A stretch of 23,769 nt of DNA, from the IMG/VR virus record IMGVR_UViG_3300027977_001253, positions 1 to 23,769 of that record, one strand, 5' to 3'. This DNA comes from a virus. Below are positions 7,557 through 15,002 of this stretch, one piece after another (position 1 is the stretch's first letter; each line of letters begins with the position of its first letter). A program made the position numbers and the translations under genes. Under the pieces are notes generated by a model. That model did no database searches. It worked only from the letters and a program-made list of their open reading frames with translations, and had not been told where the DNA came from.

Positions 7557-8559
7557 AAAATATGTTACAGTTTTACTAGAAAATGGTATTCATTTTAACA
7601 CCATTTCAAAAATGACTGGAAACCAAGTTAAGGTTTTAGCTGAAAAGTTTAAAGTAAATGAGGCGGTTACCCAAAAAGTATCTCAAACTATAACAACACT
7701 AGATGATACTGACTTAAGTAAAGGTATGGCAGTACCTAATGATAAGGAAACAGGTGACGTTCAGATTAAAAGGGTTGGAGGTAAAGTACAAGTTGTTACT
7801 GGATCTAACGCTCCTATGTCTGAAGAAAAAGAACTTGACGAAAAATACGAATCAAGAGCTCAACAAAAATTATTCTTTACAAAATGTGGAGATGGTAAAA
7901 CAAAAGAACAAAAAAAATGGTGTAGAATGAGAGATGATTTTTCTAGTAAAACTACCAAAAAAGACCAAGAAGATATGCCGGAAAAATTACATCCAGAAAA
8001 AACTGTGAAGTATAAGAAAAAAACAACCAAAGAAGGATATGAAAAATATCTTGAAGATAGGATTGTTGAAATGATTGAAAAACATATTGAACCTAGAATG
8101 ACTAAGGGGGATATTTTAAGAACAATTTCAGAAAGAACCGGTAAAAGTGATTCTATTATGTTGTCAAACCCAAAAAGAAATACTATGTTTTCCAAAAATG
8201 AAGGTATGGAAATGAAGGGTATGGGAATGAAAAGACCAATTGGTAAAATTTCATCTATGAGTGGTGAAATGGGAGAAAACACTAAAGAAAAAGAAAGAAC
8301 AAAAACTCCAGGAACAAAAACACCACCAAAAAGAAGAGATAATCCATTTAAGGACCCTAACCCAGGAGTAAAAGAAAAACCAAAAGCAAATACTAGAACT
8401 AAAGAGGCTCCGGCAAAACCTGGAGTTAAAACCCCACCAAAAAGAAGAGATAATCCATTTAAGGATCCTAACCCTGGTGTTAAAGAAAAACCAAAGGCAG
8501 AAATTGAAAGTCAAAAGAATGAGTTCATTGGAGCGATAAAACAAGCGTTAAATATGTAA
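7546..8559 (+). CDS. Basic low-complexity virion-associated protein with internal duplication
   Basis: 337 residues from the ATG at 7546. A longer frame begins at a TTG at 7528 but would overlap the preceding gene by 29 rather than 11 bases. The N-terminus (1-45) is a small folded segment (YVTVLLENGIHFNTI, then a Lys/Val helix). A middle region has a two-Cys motif (FFTKCGDGKTKEQKKWCRMRDDF). The C-terminal part is Lys/Pro-rich and contains two nearly identical 24-residue units (KTPPKRRDNPFKDPNPGVKE). The last residues form a short helix (FIGAIKQALNM). Basic disordered tails suggest DNA or RNA contact or an internal virion protein; this is inference. No catalytic motif was seen. Confidence 0.6.
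   Translation: MKNKKYVTVLLENGIHFNTISKMTGNQVKVLAEKFKVNEAVTQKVSQTITTLDDTDLSKGMAVPNDKETGDVQIKRVGGKVQVVTGSNAPMSEEKELDEKYESRAQQKLFFTKCGDGKTKEQKKWCRMRDDFSSKTTKKDQEDMPEKLHPEKTVKYKKKTTKEGYEKYLEDRIVEMIEKHIEPRMTKGDILRTISERTGKSDSIMLSNPKRNTMFSKNEGMEMKGMGMKRPIGKISSMSGEMGENTKEKERTKTPGTKTPPKRRDNPFKDPNPGVKEKPKANTRTKEAPAKPGVKTPPKRRDNPFKDPNPGVKEKPKAEIESQKNEFIGAIKQALNM
8317..8499 (+). repeat. Two-copy 72-bp direct repeat inside a gene
   Basis: Copies at 8317-8388 and 8428-8499 (offset 111 bp) both code for KTPPKRRDNPFKDPNPGVKE followed by KPKA. Most DNA differences are synonymous third-position changes (GAC/GAT, CCA/CCT, GGA/GGT, GTA/GTT, AAA/AAG), so the duplication is not recent and the peptide is conserved. 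Confidence 0.85.
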
Positions 8560-8562
8560 AAA

Positions 8563-9930
8563 ATGTCAAATAATTTAGAAAGATTAATAAGAAAAATTGT
8601 TAAGGAAGCACCTATGGATTTTGGTGATTACCAGGAAAGACCCGACCCAAAAACCCAACGAAAAATCGAAGACCCTCAAGGAATTTACGCAAAAAATAGA
8701 GCGTTTAGAGGTGGTGTTAGTGACGTAGAAAAAATGACTAGTAAAAGATTTAAAGAAGTTGTTGATTACGTTAAAAGATATTTTGGTACTCAACAAAATA
8801 TTACAAACCCACAAGTTAAGTTAGCAATTCAAAGGGAACAGATGAGAGCCGTACAACAAGCTATGAGAACCGAGCCTAGATACAGAGAACAATTAAGAGA
8901 TTTGGCAGTTGAGATAGCAGCCAAAGAAGATGGGTTTTTATCTTATGATTTAACTATGGAAGATGCAATTAATCAAGGAATTATTGCTAAAAAAAGACGT
9001 AATGGTGGAGGAATTGTGTATGAATTTGATTTTGTTAACGTACTTACATTTTTAGGTGAACAACCAATTAATCCAAATGAATTTCAAATTAAACCAGAAG
9101 AAAAAAAGAAATTAGAATTACCTAAAAACTTTTCTTTTGATATTGATGAATTAACTCCCGAAGAACAAAGAGAGTTAGAAATTGAAAAAAGAAATGTTAT
9201 AAATGCGATGGTGCAAGGGGCTGGTAAAAGAGGTCAATTTGCATACCAAGCATATAAAGATAGATTAGATGCAATAGACCCATCATTATATGAATTATAT
9301 AATAAAATAATGGGAGCAAATGATTTGATGTATTTCACAGATGAAGACCTTATTGAAGCATTGGGTGGTAATGCCGCTGGTTCTGCAGGTAAGGGGGGTG
9401 ATGATCCTGATGATGACGATGATGAAGAACAAGGAGGAGAACAAGAGAATGAGGGTAACGGTAATGATATGTATACTTCAAATGGACTAATATTCCCAAT
9501 CCTGCTTCACGAACTATCTAAGATGTTCCCAATGATACAAACAAGAGAACAATGGAGAGATATGGACCCTGAGATGGCAATGGATGTTATGGGTCAAACA
9601 GATACAATGGAGAATGAACCAATGAATTTTCGTGTTGGGGCTGAACTTATAAGAAAAATGAGAATGTTATTACCGGATGAATTAATTTTAGATAATGAGG
9701 GTAAAATTTACATACCTTTCTTTTATAAGATACTATATGGGATTCCAGCTGAAGAATTTTTAAAAGATGTTATTGCTAATGTTGTTTCAGAAAATCCATC
9801 TGATAATGAAAAGGCTAAAAGAAGATTTAACGATATTTTAGGACAAGCAAAAGAAATGTATAGAAAAACGTACGGTGATGATGAAGATGATGATTACGAT
9901 AATGAAGACGATGACGATGGTGTATACTAA
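8563..9930 (+). CDS. Conserved virion-associated protein, unknown function
   Basis: A 455-residue protein, 3 bp after the previous gene. It opens with an amphipathic helix (LERLIRKIVKEA) containing a possible V-K-E/A protease site. Residues about 60-280 look folded and helical (VINAMVQGAGKRGQFAYQAY is a distinctive block). A Gly/Asp/Glu-rich linker follows (about 285-305), then a second helical domain containing FPILLHELSKMFP, and a very acidic tail ending in a poly-Asp/Glu tract. I recall similar proteins in marine and freshwater T4-like phages without a role. HEL is not followed by the second His needed for a zincin. It ends the coupled block closed by the hairpin at 9968. Confidence 0.6.
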   Translation: MSNNLERLIRKIVKEAPMDFGDYQERPDPKTQRKIEDPQGIYAKNRAFRGGVSDVEKMTSKRFKEVVDYVKRYFGTQQNITNPQVKLAIQREQMRAVQQAMRTEPRYREQLRDLAVEIAAKEDGFLSYDLTMEDAINQGIIAKKRRNGGGIVYEFDFVNVLTFLGEQPINPNEFQIKPEEKKKLELPKNFSFDIDELTPEEQRELEIEKRNVINAMVQGAGKRGQFAYQAYKDRLDAIDPSLYELYNKIMGANDLMYFTDEDLIEALGGNAAGSAGKGGDDPDDDDDEEQGGEQENEGNGNDMYTSNGLIFPILLHELSKMFPMIQTREQWRDMDPEMAMDVMGQTDTMENEPMNFRVGAELIRKMRMLLPDELILDNEGKIYIPFFYKILYGIPAEEFLKDVIANVVSENPSDNEKAKRRFNDILGQAKEMYRKTYGDDEDDDYDNEDDDDGVY

Positions 9931-9967
9931 ATAAATTAGGTTTATAATAAAACAATTATTATATATT

Positions 9968-10001
9968 AAAACCCCCTTTTATGAAAATAACTGGGGGTTT
10001 T
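9968..10001. terminator. Strong bidirectional hairpin terminator
   Basis: AAAACCCCC (9968-9976) pairs perfectly with GGGGGTTTT (9993-10001) around a 16-base AT-rich loop. Flanking A and T runs allow function in both directions. It separates the upstream block from the terminase gene and directly abuts its promoter-like box. Confidence 0.85.
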
Positions 10002-10010
10002 GATATTTAT
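10002..10010 (+). promoter_or_regulatory. Late promoter-like box GATATTTAT before terL
   Basis: Directly follows the hairpin terminator and ends 14 bases before the terL ATG. This terminator-promoter arrangement supports a new transcription start here. Confidence 0.6.
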
Positions 10011-10024
10011 ATGTAAATATCTTT

Positions 10025-11794
10025 ATGGGTTTATCTAAAGAACAGTTAATGATAGAGTATGTGAAGTGTATGAAAGACACCCCATATGCTCTTAGAACTT
10101 ATTTACAAACATACGACAACACAGTATCAAAGTATGTTCCATTGGGATTATTTCCTGACCAAATTTCCTTATTAAATGATTACGAGGAATTTGAGGAGAA
10201 TATTGCATTAAAATATAGACAAGCTGGTGTAACTACGGTAACCGCCGCTTGGATATCTAAACGATTAGTTTTTGCAAAAAAAACACAACCTGAGAAAATA
10301 CTAATAATTGCAAATAAATTGGACACCTCAATGGAGATGGCTAATAAGATTCGTGCCTTTGTTGACCAATGGCCTTCTTGGGTTGGTGCTGGGTTTTCGG
10401 TAGACAAAAATTCACAAAAACATTATAAACTAACTAATGGTAGTGAAGTTAAGGCCGTTGCAACATCAAAGGATGCCTTACGTGGATTTACCCCAACAAT
10501 ACTTGTATTTGATGAGGCGGCATTTATTGAAGCCGATAGTGATTTTTGGGCGGCTTGTATGGCATCCCTATCAACGGGAGGTAAGGTAATTGTGGTTTCT
10601 ACACCTAATGGATACGACCCAATTTATTACGAGATTTACGACCAATCGTTAAAAGGAATGAATAATTTCAAAATCTCTGAGATGTTTTGGTTTAGAGACC
10701 CAAGATACTCAAAAGATTTATATCTAGTCCCAACAGACGATTTAGTTCATTATTTACTACATAAAGATGAACAAGATCCGTTAAAACACGTATCGTTTGA
10801 ACATATTGATCCGTACCATAGAGATTATGATGAACTAACATCATATTTTAAAAAGGGTTATAAACCCTGTTCTTCTTGGTATGAAAAAATGGTTAAAAAA
10901 CTTAAATACGATAAAAGAAAAATTAATCAGGAGTTAAATTGTGAATTTTTAGGTTCTGGAGATAACGTATTTGACAACAAACAATTAGAAGATATTAAAA
11001 ATAATTTCATAGAAGAACCTAAAACAAAGTTAATGGGTAATTCTTTATGGATGTGGGAAGAACCTAAAGAGGGTCATAAATATATAATGGGAGTTGACGT
11101 TTCTCGTGGGGATAGTGAGGATTTTTCATCAATACAAATAATTGATTTTGATACTAGGGAACAGGTTTTAGAATATGTGGGTAAAATACCACCTGACGCT
11201 TTGGCAGAAATTGCATATAAATGGGGGTTAATGTATAGTGCATTTATAGTTACCGACATCACCGGTGGTATGGGGGTATCAACATCTAGAAAATTACAAG
11301 AACTTGGTTATAAGAATTTATATATTGATGGTTTTGATACCACAAATATATGGAATTATAATGCAAAGGCTCAGGAAAAAATACCTGGTATAAGTTTTAA
11401 TAATAAAAGAGTTCAAATTATTGCATCTTTTGAGGAATACGTCAGACATAAATTTAAAATTAAAAGCATTCGTTTATATAATGAAATGAATACTTTTATA
11501 TATGTTAATGGTAGACCAGATCACCAAAGGGGACAACACGATGACCTTATAATGGGAATATCAATGGCAATATATGTTGGTGAAACATCTTTTGCAAAAC
11601 TTGAGAAAGTAACCGAAAAAACAAAGGTTATGATTGAATCGTGGACTGTAAGTAATAACGATAGTGTGGGTAAAGATATTTACTTTAATCCGGTACTTCC
11701 AAATTTGAATGCGGCCTCTCACAGATACAACACGAATTCAGGTCCCTCAAAAGACGATTATATTAAACACGGTTGGTTATTTGGCGGTAGATAA
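10025..11794 (+). CDS. terL: Terminase large subunit (T4 gp17-like ATPase/nuclease)
   Basis: The 589-residue packaging motor pumps DNA into the prohead through the portal and cuts the concatemer. The ATPase domain has a Walker A-like KYRQAGVTT (63-71), adenine-motif-like LPDQ equivalent FPDQISLL near 43-50, Walker B ILVFDEAAF (D163/E164), and a coupling motif VSTPNG (191-196). The RNase H-fold nuclease domain has GVDVSRGDSEDFS (D358), VTDITGGMG (D411) and HDDLIMG (D506/D507), the expected acidic triad. Length is close to T4 gp17 (610). The usual P-loop lysine is Val69; a lysine (K63) sits five residues before the glycine, as in lambda-type deviant Walker A motifs. It is followed by a small gene and the portal gene, without the tail sheath and tube genes that separate 17 and 20 in T4. 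Confidence 0.95.
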   Translation: MGLSKEQLMIEYVKCMKDTPYALRTYLQTYDNTVSKYVPLGLFPDQISLLNDYEEFEENIALKYRQAGVTTVTAAWISKRLVFAKKTQPEKILIIANKLDTSMEMANKIRAFVDQWPSWVGAGFSVDKNSQKHYKLTNGSEVKAVATSKDALRGFTPTILVFDEAAFIEADSDFWAACMASLSTGGKVIVVSTPNGYDPIYYEIYDQSLKGMNNFKISEMFWFRDPRYSKDLYLVPTDDLVHYLLHKDEQDPLKHVSFEHIDPYHRDYDELTSYFKKGYKPCSSWYEKMVKKLKYDKRKINQELNCEFLGSGDNVFDNKQLEDIKNNFIEEPKTKLMGNSLWMWEEPKEGHKYIMGVDVSRGDSEDFSSIQIIDFDTREQVLEYVGKIPPDALAEIAYKWGLMYSAFIVTDITGGMGVSTSRKLQELGYKNLYIDGFDTTNIWNYNAKAQEKIPGISFNNKRVQIIASFEEYVRHKFKIKSIRLYNEMNTFIYVNGRPDHQRGQHDDLIMGISMAIYVGETSFAKLEKVTEKTKVMIESWTVSNNDSVGKDIYFNPVLPNLNAASHRYNTNSGPSKDDYIKHGWLFGGR

Positions 11795-11801
11795 TATTTA
11801 T
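11793..11801 (+). promoter_or_regulatory. Late promoter-like box AATATTTAT overlapping the terL stop
   Basis: Overlaps the TAA of terL and ends 4 bases before the next ATG, filling almost the whole 11-bp gap. Confidence 0.5.
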
Positions 11802-11805
11802 AAAA

Positions 11806-12132
11806 ATGGGGTTAGAACTTAGAAGAACATCCGGAAAACAAATTAATGGATCCACTTTAGTGGTTCCCGGACAACCCATTTTAGGATATAAAAAATTTGA
11901 GAACTCTTTTGGGTATAAGAAAAAACCAGATACTTATGAAGGATATCCTGTTGACCAACCACAGATAACCCCAACAAGTACGCCGACAACTACACCAACA
12001 AGTACACCAACAAGTACACCAACACCCACACCAAGCCCAACGATAGACCAAATATTATTAAACCCAATAATCACAAACAATCACGAATATATAAGTACAG
12101 AATCTAATTTTTACTTAATGTTTGTTGATTAA
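11806..12132 (+). CDS. Small Thr/Pro-repeat protein between terminase and portal
   Basis: A 108-residue protein I do not recognise by function. Residues 1-50 are polar and aromatic (GYKKF, GYKKKP repeats), residues 55-79 are a Thr-Pro-Thr/Ser repeat tract likely to be an extended disordered linker, and the last 25 residues form a short beta-prone end (HEYISTESNFYLMFVD). No signal peptide or transmembrane segment is seen. Its position between terL and portal, where T4 carries tail genes 18 and 19, makes a small virion or decoration protein plausible, but it could be unrelated. Thr/Pro linkers are also common in surface-exposed fibres. Confidence 0.6.
   Translation: MGLELRRTSGKQINGSTLVVPGQPILGYKKFENSFGYKKKPDTYEGYPVDQPQITPTSTPTTTPTSTPTSTPTPTPSPTIDQILLNPIITNNHEYISTESNFYLMFVD
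11968..12042 (+). repeat. In-gene (CCAACAAGTACA)n-type tandem repeat
   Basis: Imperfect 6- and 12-base units coding for Thr-Pro-Thr and Thr-Pro-Ser. The two to three middle copies are nearly identical at DNA level, indicating slippage-prone, possibly length-variable DNA. Confidence 0.75.
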
Positions 12133-12153
12133 CTTTAAAATGTAAAAATAGTA

Positions 12154-12162
12154 AATATTTAT
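12154..12162 (+). promoter_or_regulatory. Late promoter-like box AATATTTAT before the portal gene
   Basis: Ends 29 bases before the portal ATG, in a 59-bp AT-rich gap with no other visible signal. Confidence 0.5.
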
Positions 12163-12191
12163 ATTTAAGAATTATAAACTAAATTTTCAAT

Positions 12192-13991
12192 ATGGAACAA
12201 AACTTTAATCAACTAACAGTTTGGCAAAGGTTATCAAAGACATTCGGACCAAATTCATTATTGGGTCAAGATGTTCCGACGTACAAATTTGACAAAAAAG
12301 AATTATTAAAAACTAGAGATAGAAATGAGTTTGAAAAAGAAAAATTACAAGCTCAGCAGTCATTATATATGGCTAATCAATGGACTAAAATAGAGAGTAA
12401 TCTTTATACACAAGCCATTTATTATGAACCAACAAGAATTGCGGCGTTTTATGATTATGAATCTATGGAATTTACCCCAGAGATTTCTACCGCTTTAGAT
12501 ATATATGCAGAAGAATCAACAACACCAAATGAAGATGGTCATATTTTACAAATTTACTCCGAATCAAAAAGAATAAAAGGAATATTAGCAGATTTATTTA
12601 ACAACACTTTGGATATTAACACTAACCTACAGATGTGGATTAGAAACACTTGTAAATATGGTGATAATTTTGTTTATCTTAAATTAGATTCTGAAAAAGG
12701 AATAATTGGTTGTGTTCAATTACCAAATATCGAGGTTGAGAGGCTTGAAAGAGGAATGTCACCTAGAACCCCCAATTCAGAAGTTAGACCCGACGAAAAG
12801 GGTTTAAGATTTAAGTGGAAAGAAAAACAAATGGAATTCAATACATTTGAAGTTGCCCACTTTAGATTATTAGGTGATGATAGAAAACTTCCTTATGGAA
12901 CATCAATGCTTGAAAAGGCAAGAAGGATTTGGAAACAATTGGTTTTGTCTGAAGATGCTATGTTAATTTATCGTACATCAAGAGCGCCAGAAAGAAGAGT
13001 ATTTAAGGTATTCGTTGGTAATATGGACGATAAAGATGTTGAACCATACGTACAACGTGTTGCAAACAAATTTAAACGTGACCAAATTGTTGATAATAAA
13101 ACGGGAAATGTTGATTTACGTTTTAATCAAATGGCAGTTGACCAGGATTACTTTATTCCAGTTCGTGACGCAACTCAAACAATGCCAATTGAAACGTTAC
13201 CTGGAGGAACAAACTTATCTGAGATTGCTGACATTGAGTATATTCAAAAGAAACTTGTTTGTGCATTAAGAATACCAAAAGCGTATCTTGGATTTGAAGA
13301 ACCGGTTGGTGATGGTAAAAATTTATCATTACTTGATATACGTTTTGCTAGAACAATTAATAGAATACAAAAAAATATTTTATCTGAATTAAATAAGATT
13401 GCGATTGTCCATTTATTTTTATTAGGATTTGAGGATGAATTACAAAACTTTACATTAGGATTAAACAATCCATCTAAACAAGCAGACCTATTAATGGTTG
13501 ATGTGTGGAAAGAAAAAGTTTTACTATATAAAGATTTGGTAAGTGAAATACCAAACTCATTGGCACCGACCTCAGCTACTTGGGCTAAGAAACATATATT
13601 TGGATTCTCAGATGAAGATATTAAATTGGATACCCAAAGACAAAGAATGGAAAGAGCGGTTGCTGCTGAACTTGCAAATACCGCAACAATCATAACCCAT
13701 ACAGGAATGTTTGATACTATTGATAGGTTATATAAAACAGTTTCTGGAACAACCCAATCTGGTGGATCACCACCAGAAGGAGGAGAAGGTCCGGAAATGG
13801 GAGGACCACCATCCCCACCGGCAGGAGGACCACCAGAAATGGGAGGACCACCACCAGGAGGACCTGAAGGTTTACCAGAATCAAAAAACAAGTTAGAAAA
13901 TTTACTATTAGAAACAGATGACGATATGTATATTACAAACTCATCGTTAGGTGATATGGAAAAAGAATTACTTAAAATATTGAAAGATTGA
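12192..13991 (+). CDS. Portal protein (T4 gp20-like)
   Basis: The 599-residue protein forms the dodecameric vertex through which DNA enters, nucleates prohead assembly and docks the terminase. The gp20-type pattern is clear: an N-terminal segment rich in Gln/Tyr, then YDYESMEFTPEISTALDIYAEE, the MWIRNTCKYGDNFVYLKL block, VAHFRLLGDDRKLPYGTSML, a long RAPERRVFKVFVGN segment, the clip/crown region (DATQTMPIETLPGGTNLSE), and a helix with RIPKAYLGFEE. T4 gp20 is 524 residues; the extra length is mostly C-terminal, where residues about 523-560 are a Gly/Pro/Glu tract ending in LPESKNKLENLLLE. Order after terL and before the protease matches T4 head-gene order. Confidence 0.93.
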   Translation: MEQNFNQLTVWQRLSKTFGPNSLLGQDVPTYKFDKKELLKTRDRNEFEKEKLQAQQSLYMANQWTKIESNLYTQAIYYEPTRIAAFYDYESMEFTPEISTALDIYAEESTTPNEDGHILQIYSESKRIKGILADLFNNTLDINTNLQMWIRNTCKYGDNFVYLKLDSEKGIIGCVQLPNIEVERLERGMSPRTPNSEVRPDEKGLRFKWKEKQMEFNTFEVAHFRLLGDDRKLPYGTSMLEKARRIWKQLVLSEDAMLIYRTSRAPERRVFKVFVGNMDDKDVEPYVQRVANKFKRDQIVDNKTGNVDLRFNQMAVDQDYFIPVRDATQTMPIETLPGGTNLSEIADIEYIQKKLVCALRIPKAYLGFEEPVGDGKNLSLLDIRFARTINRIQKNILSELNKIAIVHLFLLGFEDELQNFTLGLNNPSKQADLLMVDVWKEKVLLYKDLVSEIPNSLAPTSATWAKKHIFGFSDEDIKLDTQRQRMERAVAAELANTATIITHTGMFDTIDRLYKTVSGTTQSGGSPPEGGEGPEMGGPPSPPAGGPPEMGGPPPGGPEGLPESKNKLENLLLETDDDMYITNSSLGDMEKELLKILKD

Positions 13992-14000
13992 TATATTTAT
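13992..14000 (+). promoter_or_regulatory. Late promoter-like box TATATTTAT directly after the portal stop
   Basis: Starts immediately after the portal TGA and ends 14 bases before the next ATG in a 23-bp gap. Confidence 0.55.
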
Positions 14001-14014
14001 AATAAAAACTGATT

Positions 14015-14731
14015 ATGAAATTTGGAATATTAAAAACAAAAATAGAAAAGTGCCTTACCGAATCTTATGAAAACGGTACATTTAAAAAAGATGTGTTCCT
14101 TTTTAAGGAACTTGTTCTAAACAATAAAAACGTAAGCAAACTTTATTATCTGTACGATGAATTATCGAAGAATAAAGGACTAAACGAATCTTTAGGTTCT
14201 GAATATATTAATCAAAGTACGATTATTTATGAGAACATTATTAATAAAATTGATAAGTTAAATCTTAAAGAATTAGCATTATGGTTAGGTCATGTAAAAT
14301 CTGGTAATAACTATAACGATATTGATAATTTATTCTCCTCAAGTGTTGTAAATTTAGAGGAAAAAATTAAAAGTAAAAAAACTATATTAGAAAACTTAAA
14401 GAAACAACCAATAACCGAAGAAGAAACCCTAAAGGTCCCAATTGATAAAATGGTAAAAGTTGCTAATAAAACAGTTAATGATTATATCACAACCCTAGGG
14501 GAATCCGATAAGAAAAAATTAACATCAATTTTAAATGAAAGTAATAATAAGTTACTTATTAAGTACGATGTTTTAAAAGAAACGGTAATTGACAAATTAG
14601 AAGATCTTAAATCTGAGGAATCTAACAACGAGGTTTTAGGAAGAATAAATGAAACTATTGTTAAAGTTCAAAAAGAATCCTTTGATAAGTTAAGTTATTT
14701 CAAACTATTACAGTTGAATAAGAATCTTTAA
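14015..14731 (+). CDS. Helical protein between portal and protease, possible prohead core component
   Basis: A 238-residue Lys/Glu/Asn-rich, mostly alpha-helical protein with no Cys, no signal peptide and no catalytic motif. Several segments have coiled-coil-like spacing (about 110-130 and 190-215). A possible L-T-E/S protease site lies near residue 16. In T4 the portal and protease genes are separated by the prohead core genes 67 and 68; position and composition make this a candidate functional analogue, but I see no sequence support for homology. Its TAA shares TTAA with the stop of the convergent bS21 gene, with no terminator between, so the two transcripts must overlap. Confidence 0.55.
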   Translation: MKFGILKTKIEKCLTESYENGTFKKDVFLFKELVLNNKNVSKLYYLYDELSKNKGLNESLGSEYINQSTIIYENIINKIDKLNLKELALWLGHVKSGNNYNDIDNLFSSSVVNLEEKIKSKKTILENLKKQPITEEETLKVPIDKMVKVANKTVNDYITTLGESDKKKLTSILNESNNKLLIKYDVLKETVIDKLEDLKSEESNNEVLGRINETIVKVQKESFDKLSYFKLLQLNKNL

Positions 14732-14913
14732 TCTTTGATTTTAATTTTTTGTATGTAAATTGCTTTTTGCAACTCTTGTCTTTTTTCAACCGACTTTTTA
14801 GTAAATTCTTTTCTGTAATTTAGGTGACTATTTTGCCTTGTTTTTATCACCTTACTTTTTAATTCTTTTAGGGATCTTTCAATATCCCCTCTTTTAACTT
14901 TTACTATTAACAT
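14728..14913 (-). CDS. rpsU: Phage-encoded ribosomal protein bS21
   Basis: The 61-residue protein matches bS21 over its full length: strand MLIVKVKRGD, helix IERSLKELKSKVIKT, then YRKEFTKKSVEKRQE and QKAIYIQ, corresponding to the family's R-x-x-F-x-x-P/K-S-V-x-x-R and K-A-x-Y-x-Q segments. bS21 sits on the small-subunit platform beside the 16S rRNA 3' end. Tyr53 aligns with Bacteroidota Tyr54, which I recall contacts and helps hide the anti-Shine-Dalgarno; E. coli bS21 has no such Tyr. The middle (RQNSHLNYR) is diverged from cellular forms, so this is not a recent host copy. The A-rich leader lacks a Shine-Dalgarno, unlike the autoregulated flavobacterial rpsU I recall. A weak box (GATATCTAT, 14941-14949 on this strand) lies 27 bases upstream. 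It is antisense to all head genes. Confidence 0.88.
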   Translation of the reverse strand: MLIVKVKRGDIERSLKELKSKVIKTRQNSHLNYRKEFTKKSVEKRQELQKAIYIQKIKIKD

Positions 14914-14980
14914 ATTTTTGTTTTATTTTCTTATTTATTGATAGATATCGTAAAAATACGTAAACTTATTAAAAATAAAC

Positions 14981-14989
14981 GATATTGGT
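14981..14989 (+). promoter_or_regulatory. Weak late promoter-like box GATATTGGT
   Basis: A degenerate match lying 13 bases before the ATG at 15003, the same spacing as the stronger boxes. An out-of-frame ATG at 14990 follows it. Confidence 0.25.
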
Positions 14990-15002
14990 ATGAAAAAAAA
15001 TT

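Noticed and set aside
7860-8282. A 140-codon minus-strand frame within the 7546-8559 gene
   Set aside because: Hydrophobic-looking translation is the complement of Lys/Glu codons; the plus frame contains a conserved peptide duplication with synonymous differences.
8317-8499. Possible CRISPR or mobile-element repeat
   Set aside because: Only two copies, in frame, with synonymous differences, inside a gene.
13244-13891. A 215-codon open frame antisense to the portal gene
   Set aside because: It mirrors the Gly/Pro-rich repeat and conserved portal codons; the composition is that of an antisense shadow and the portal frame is unambiguous.
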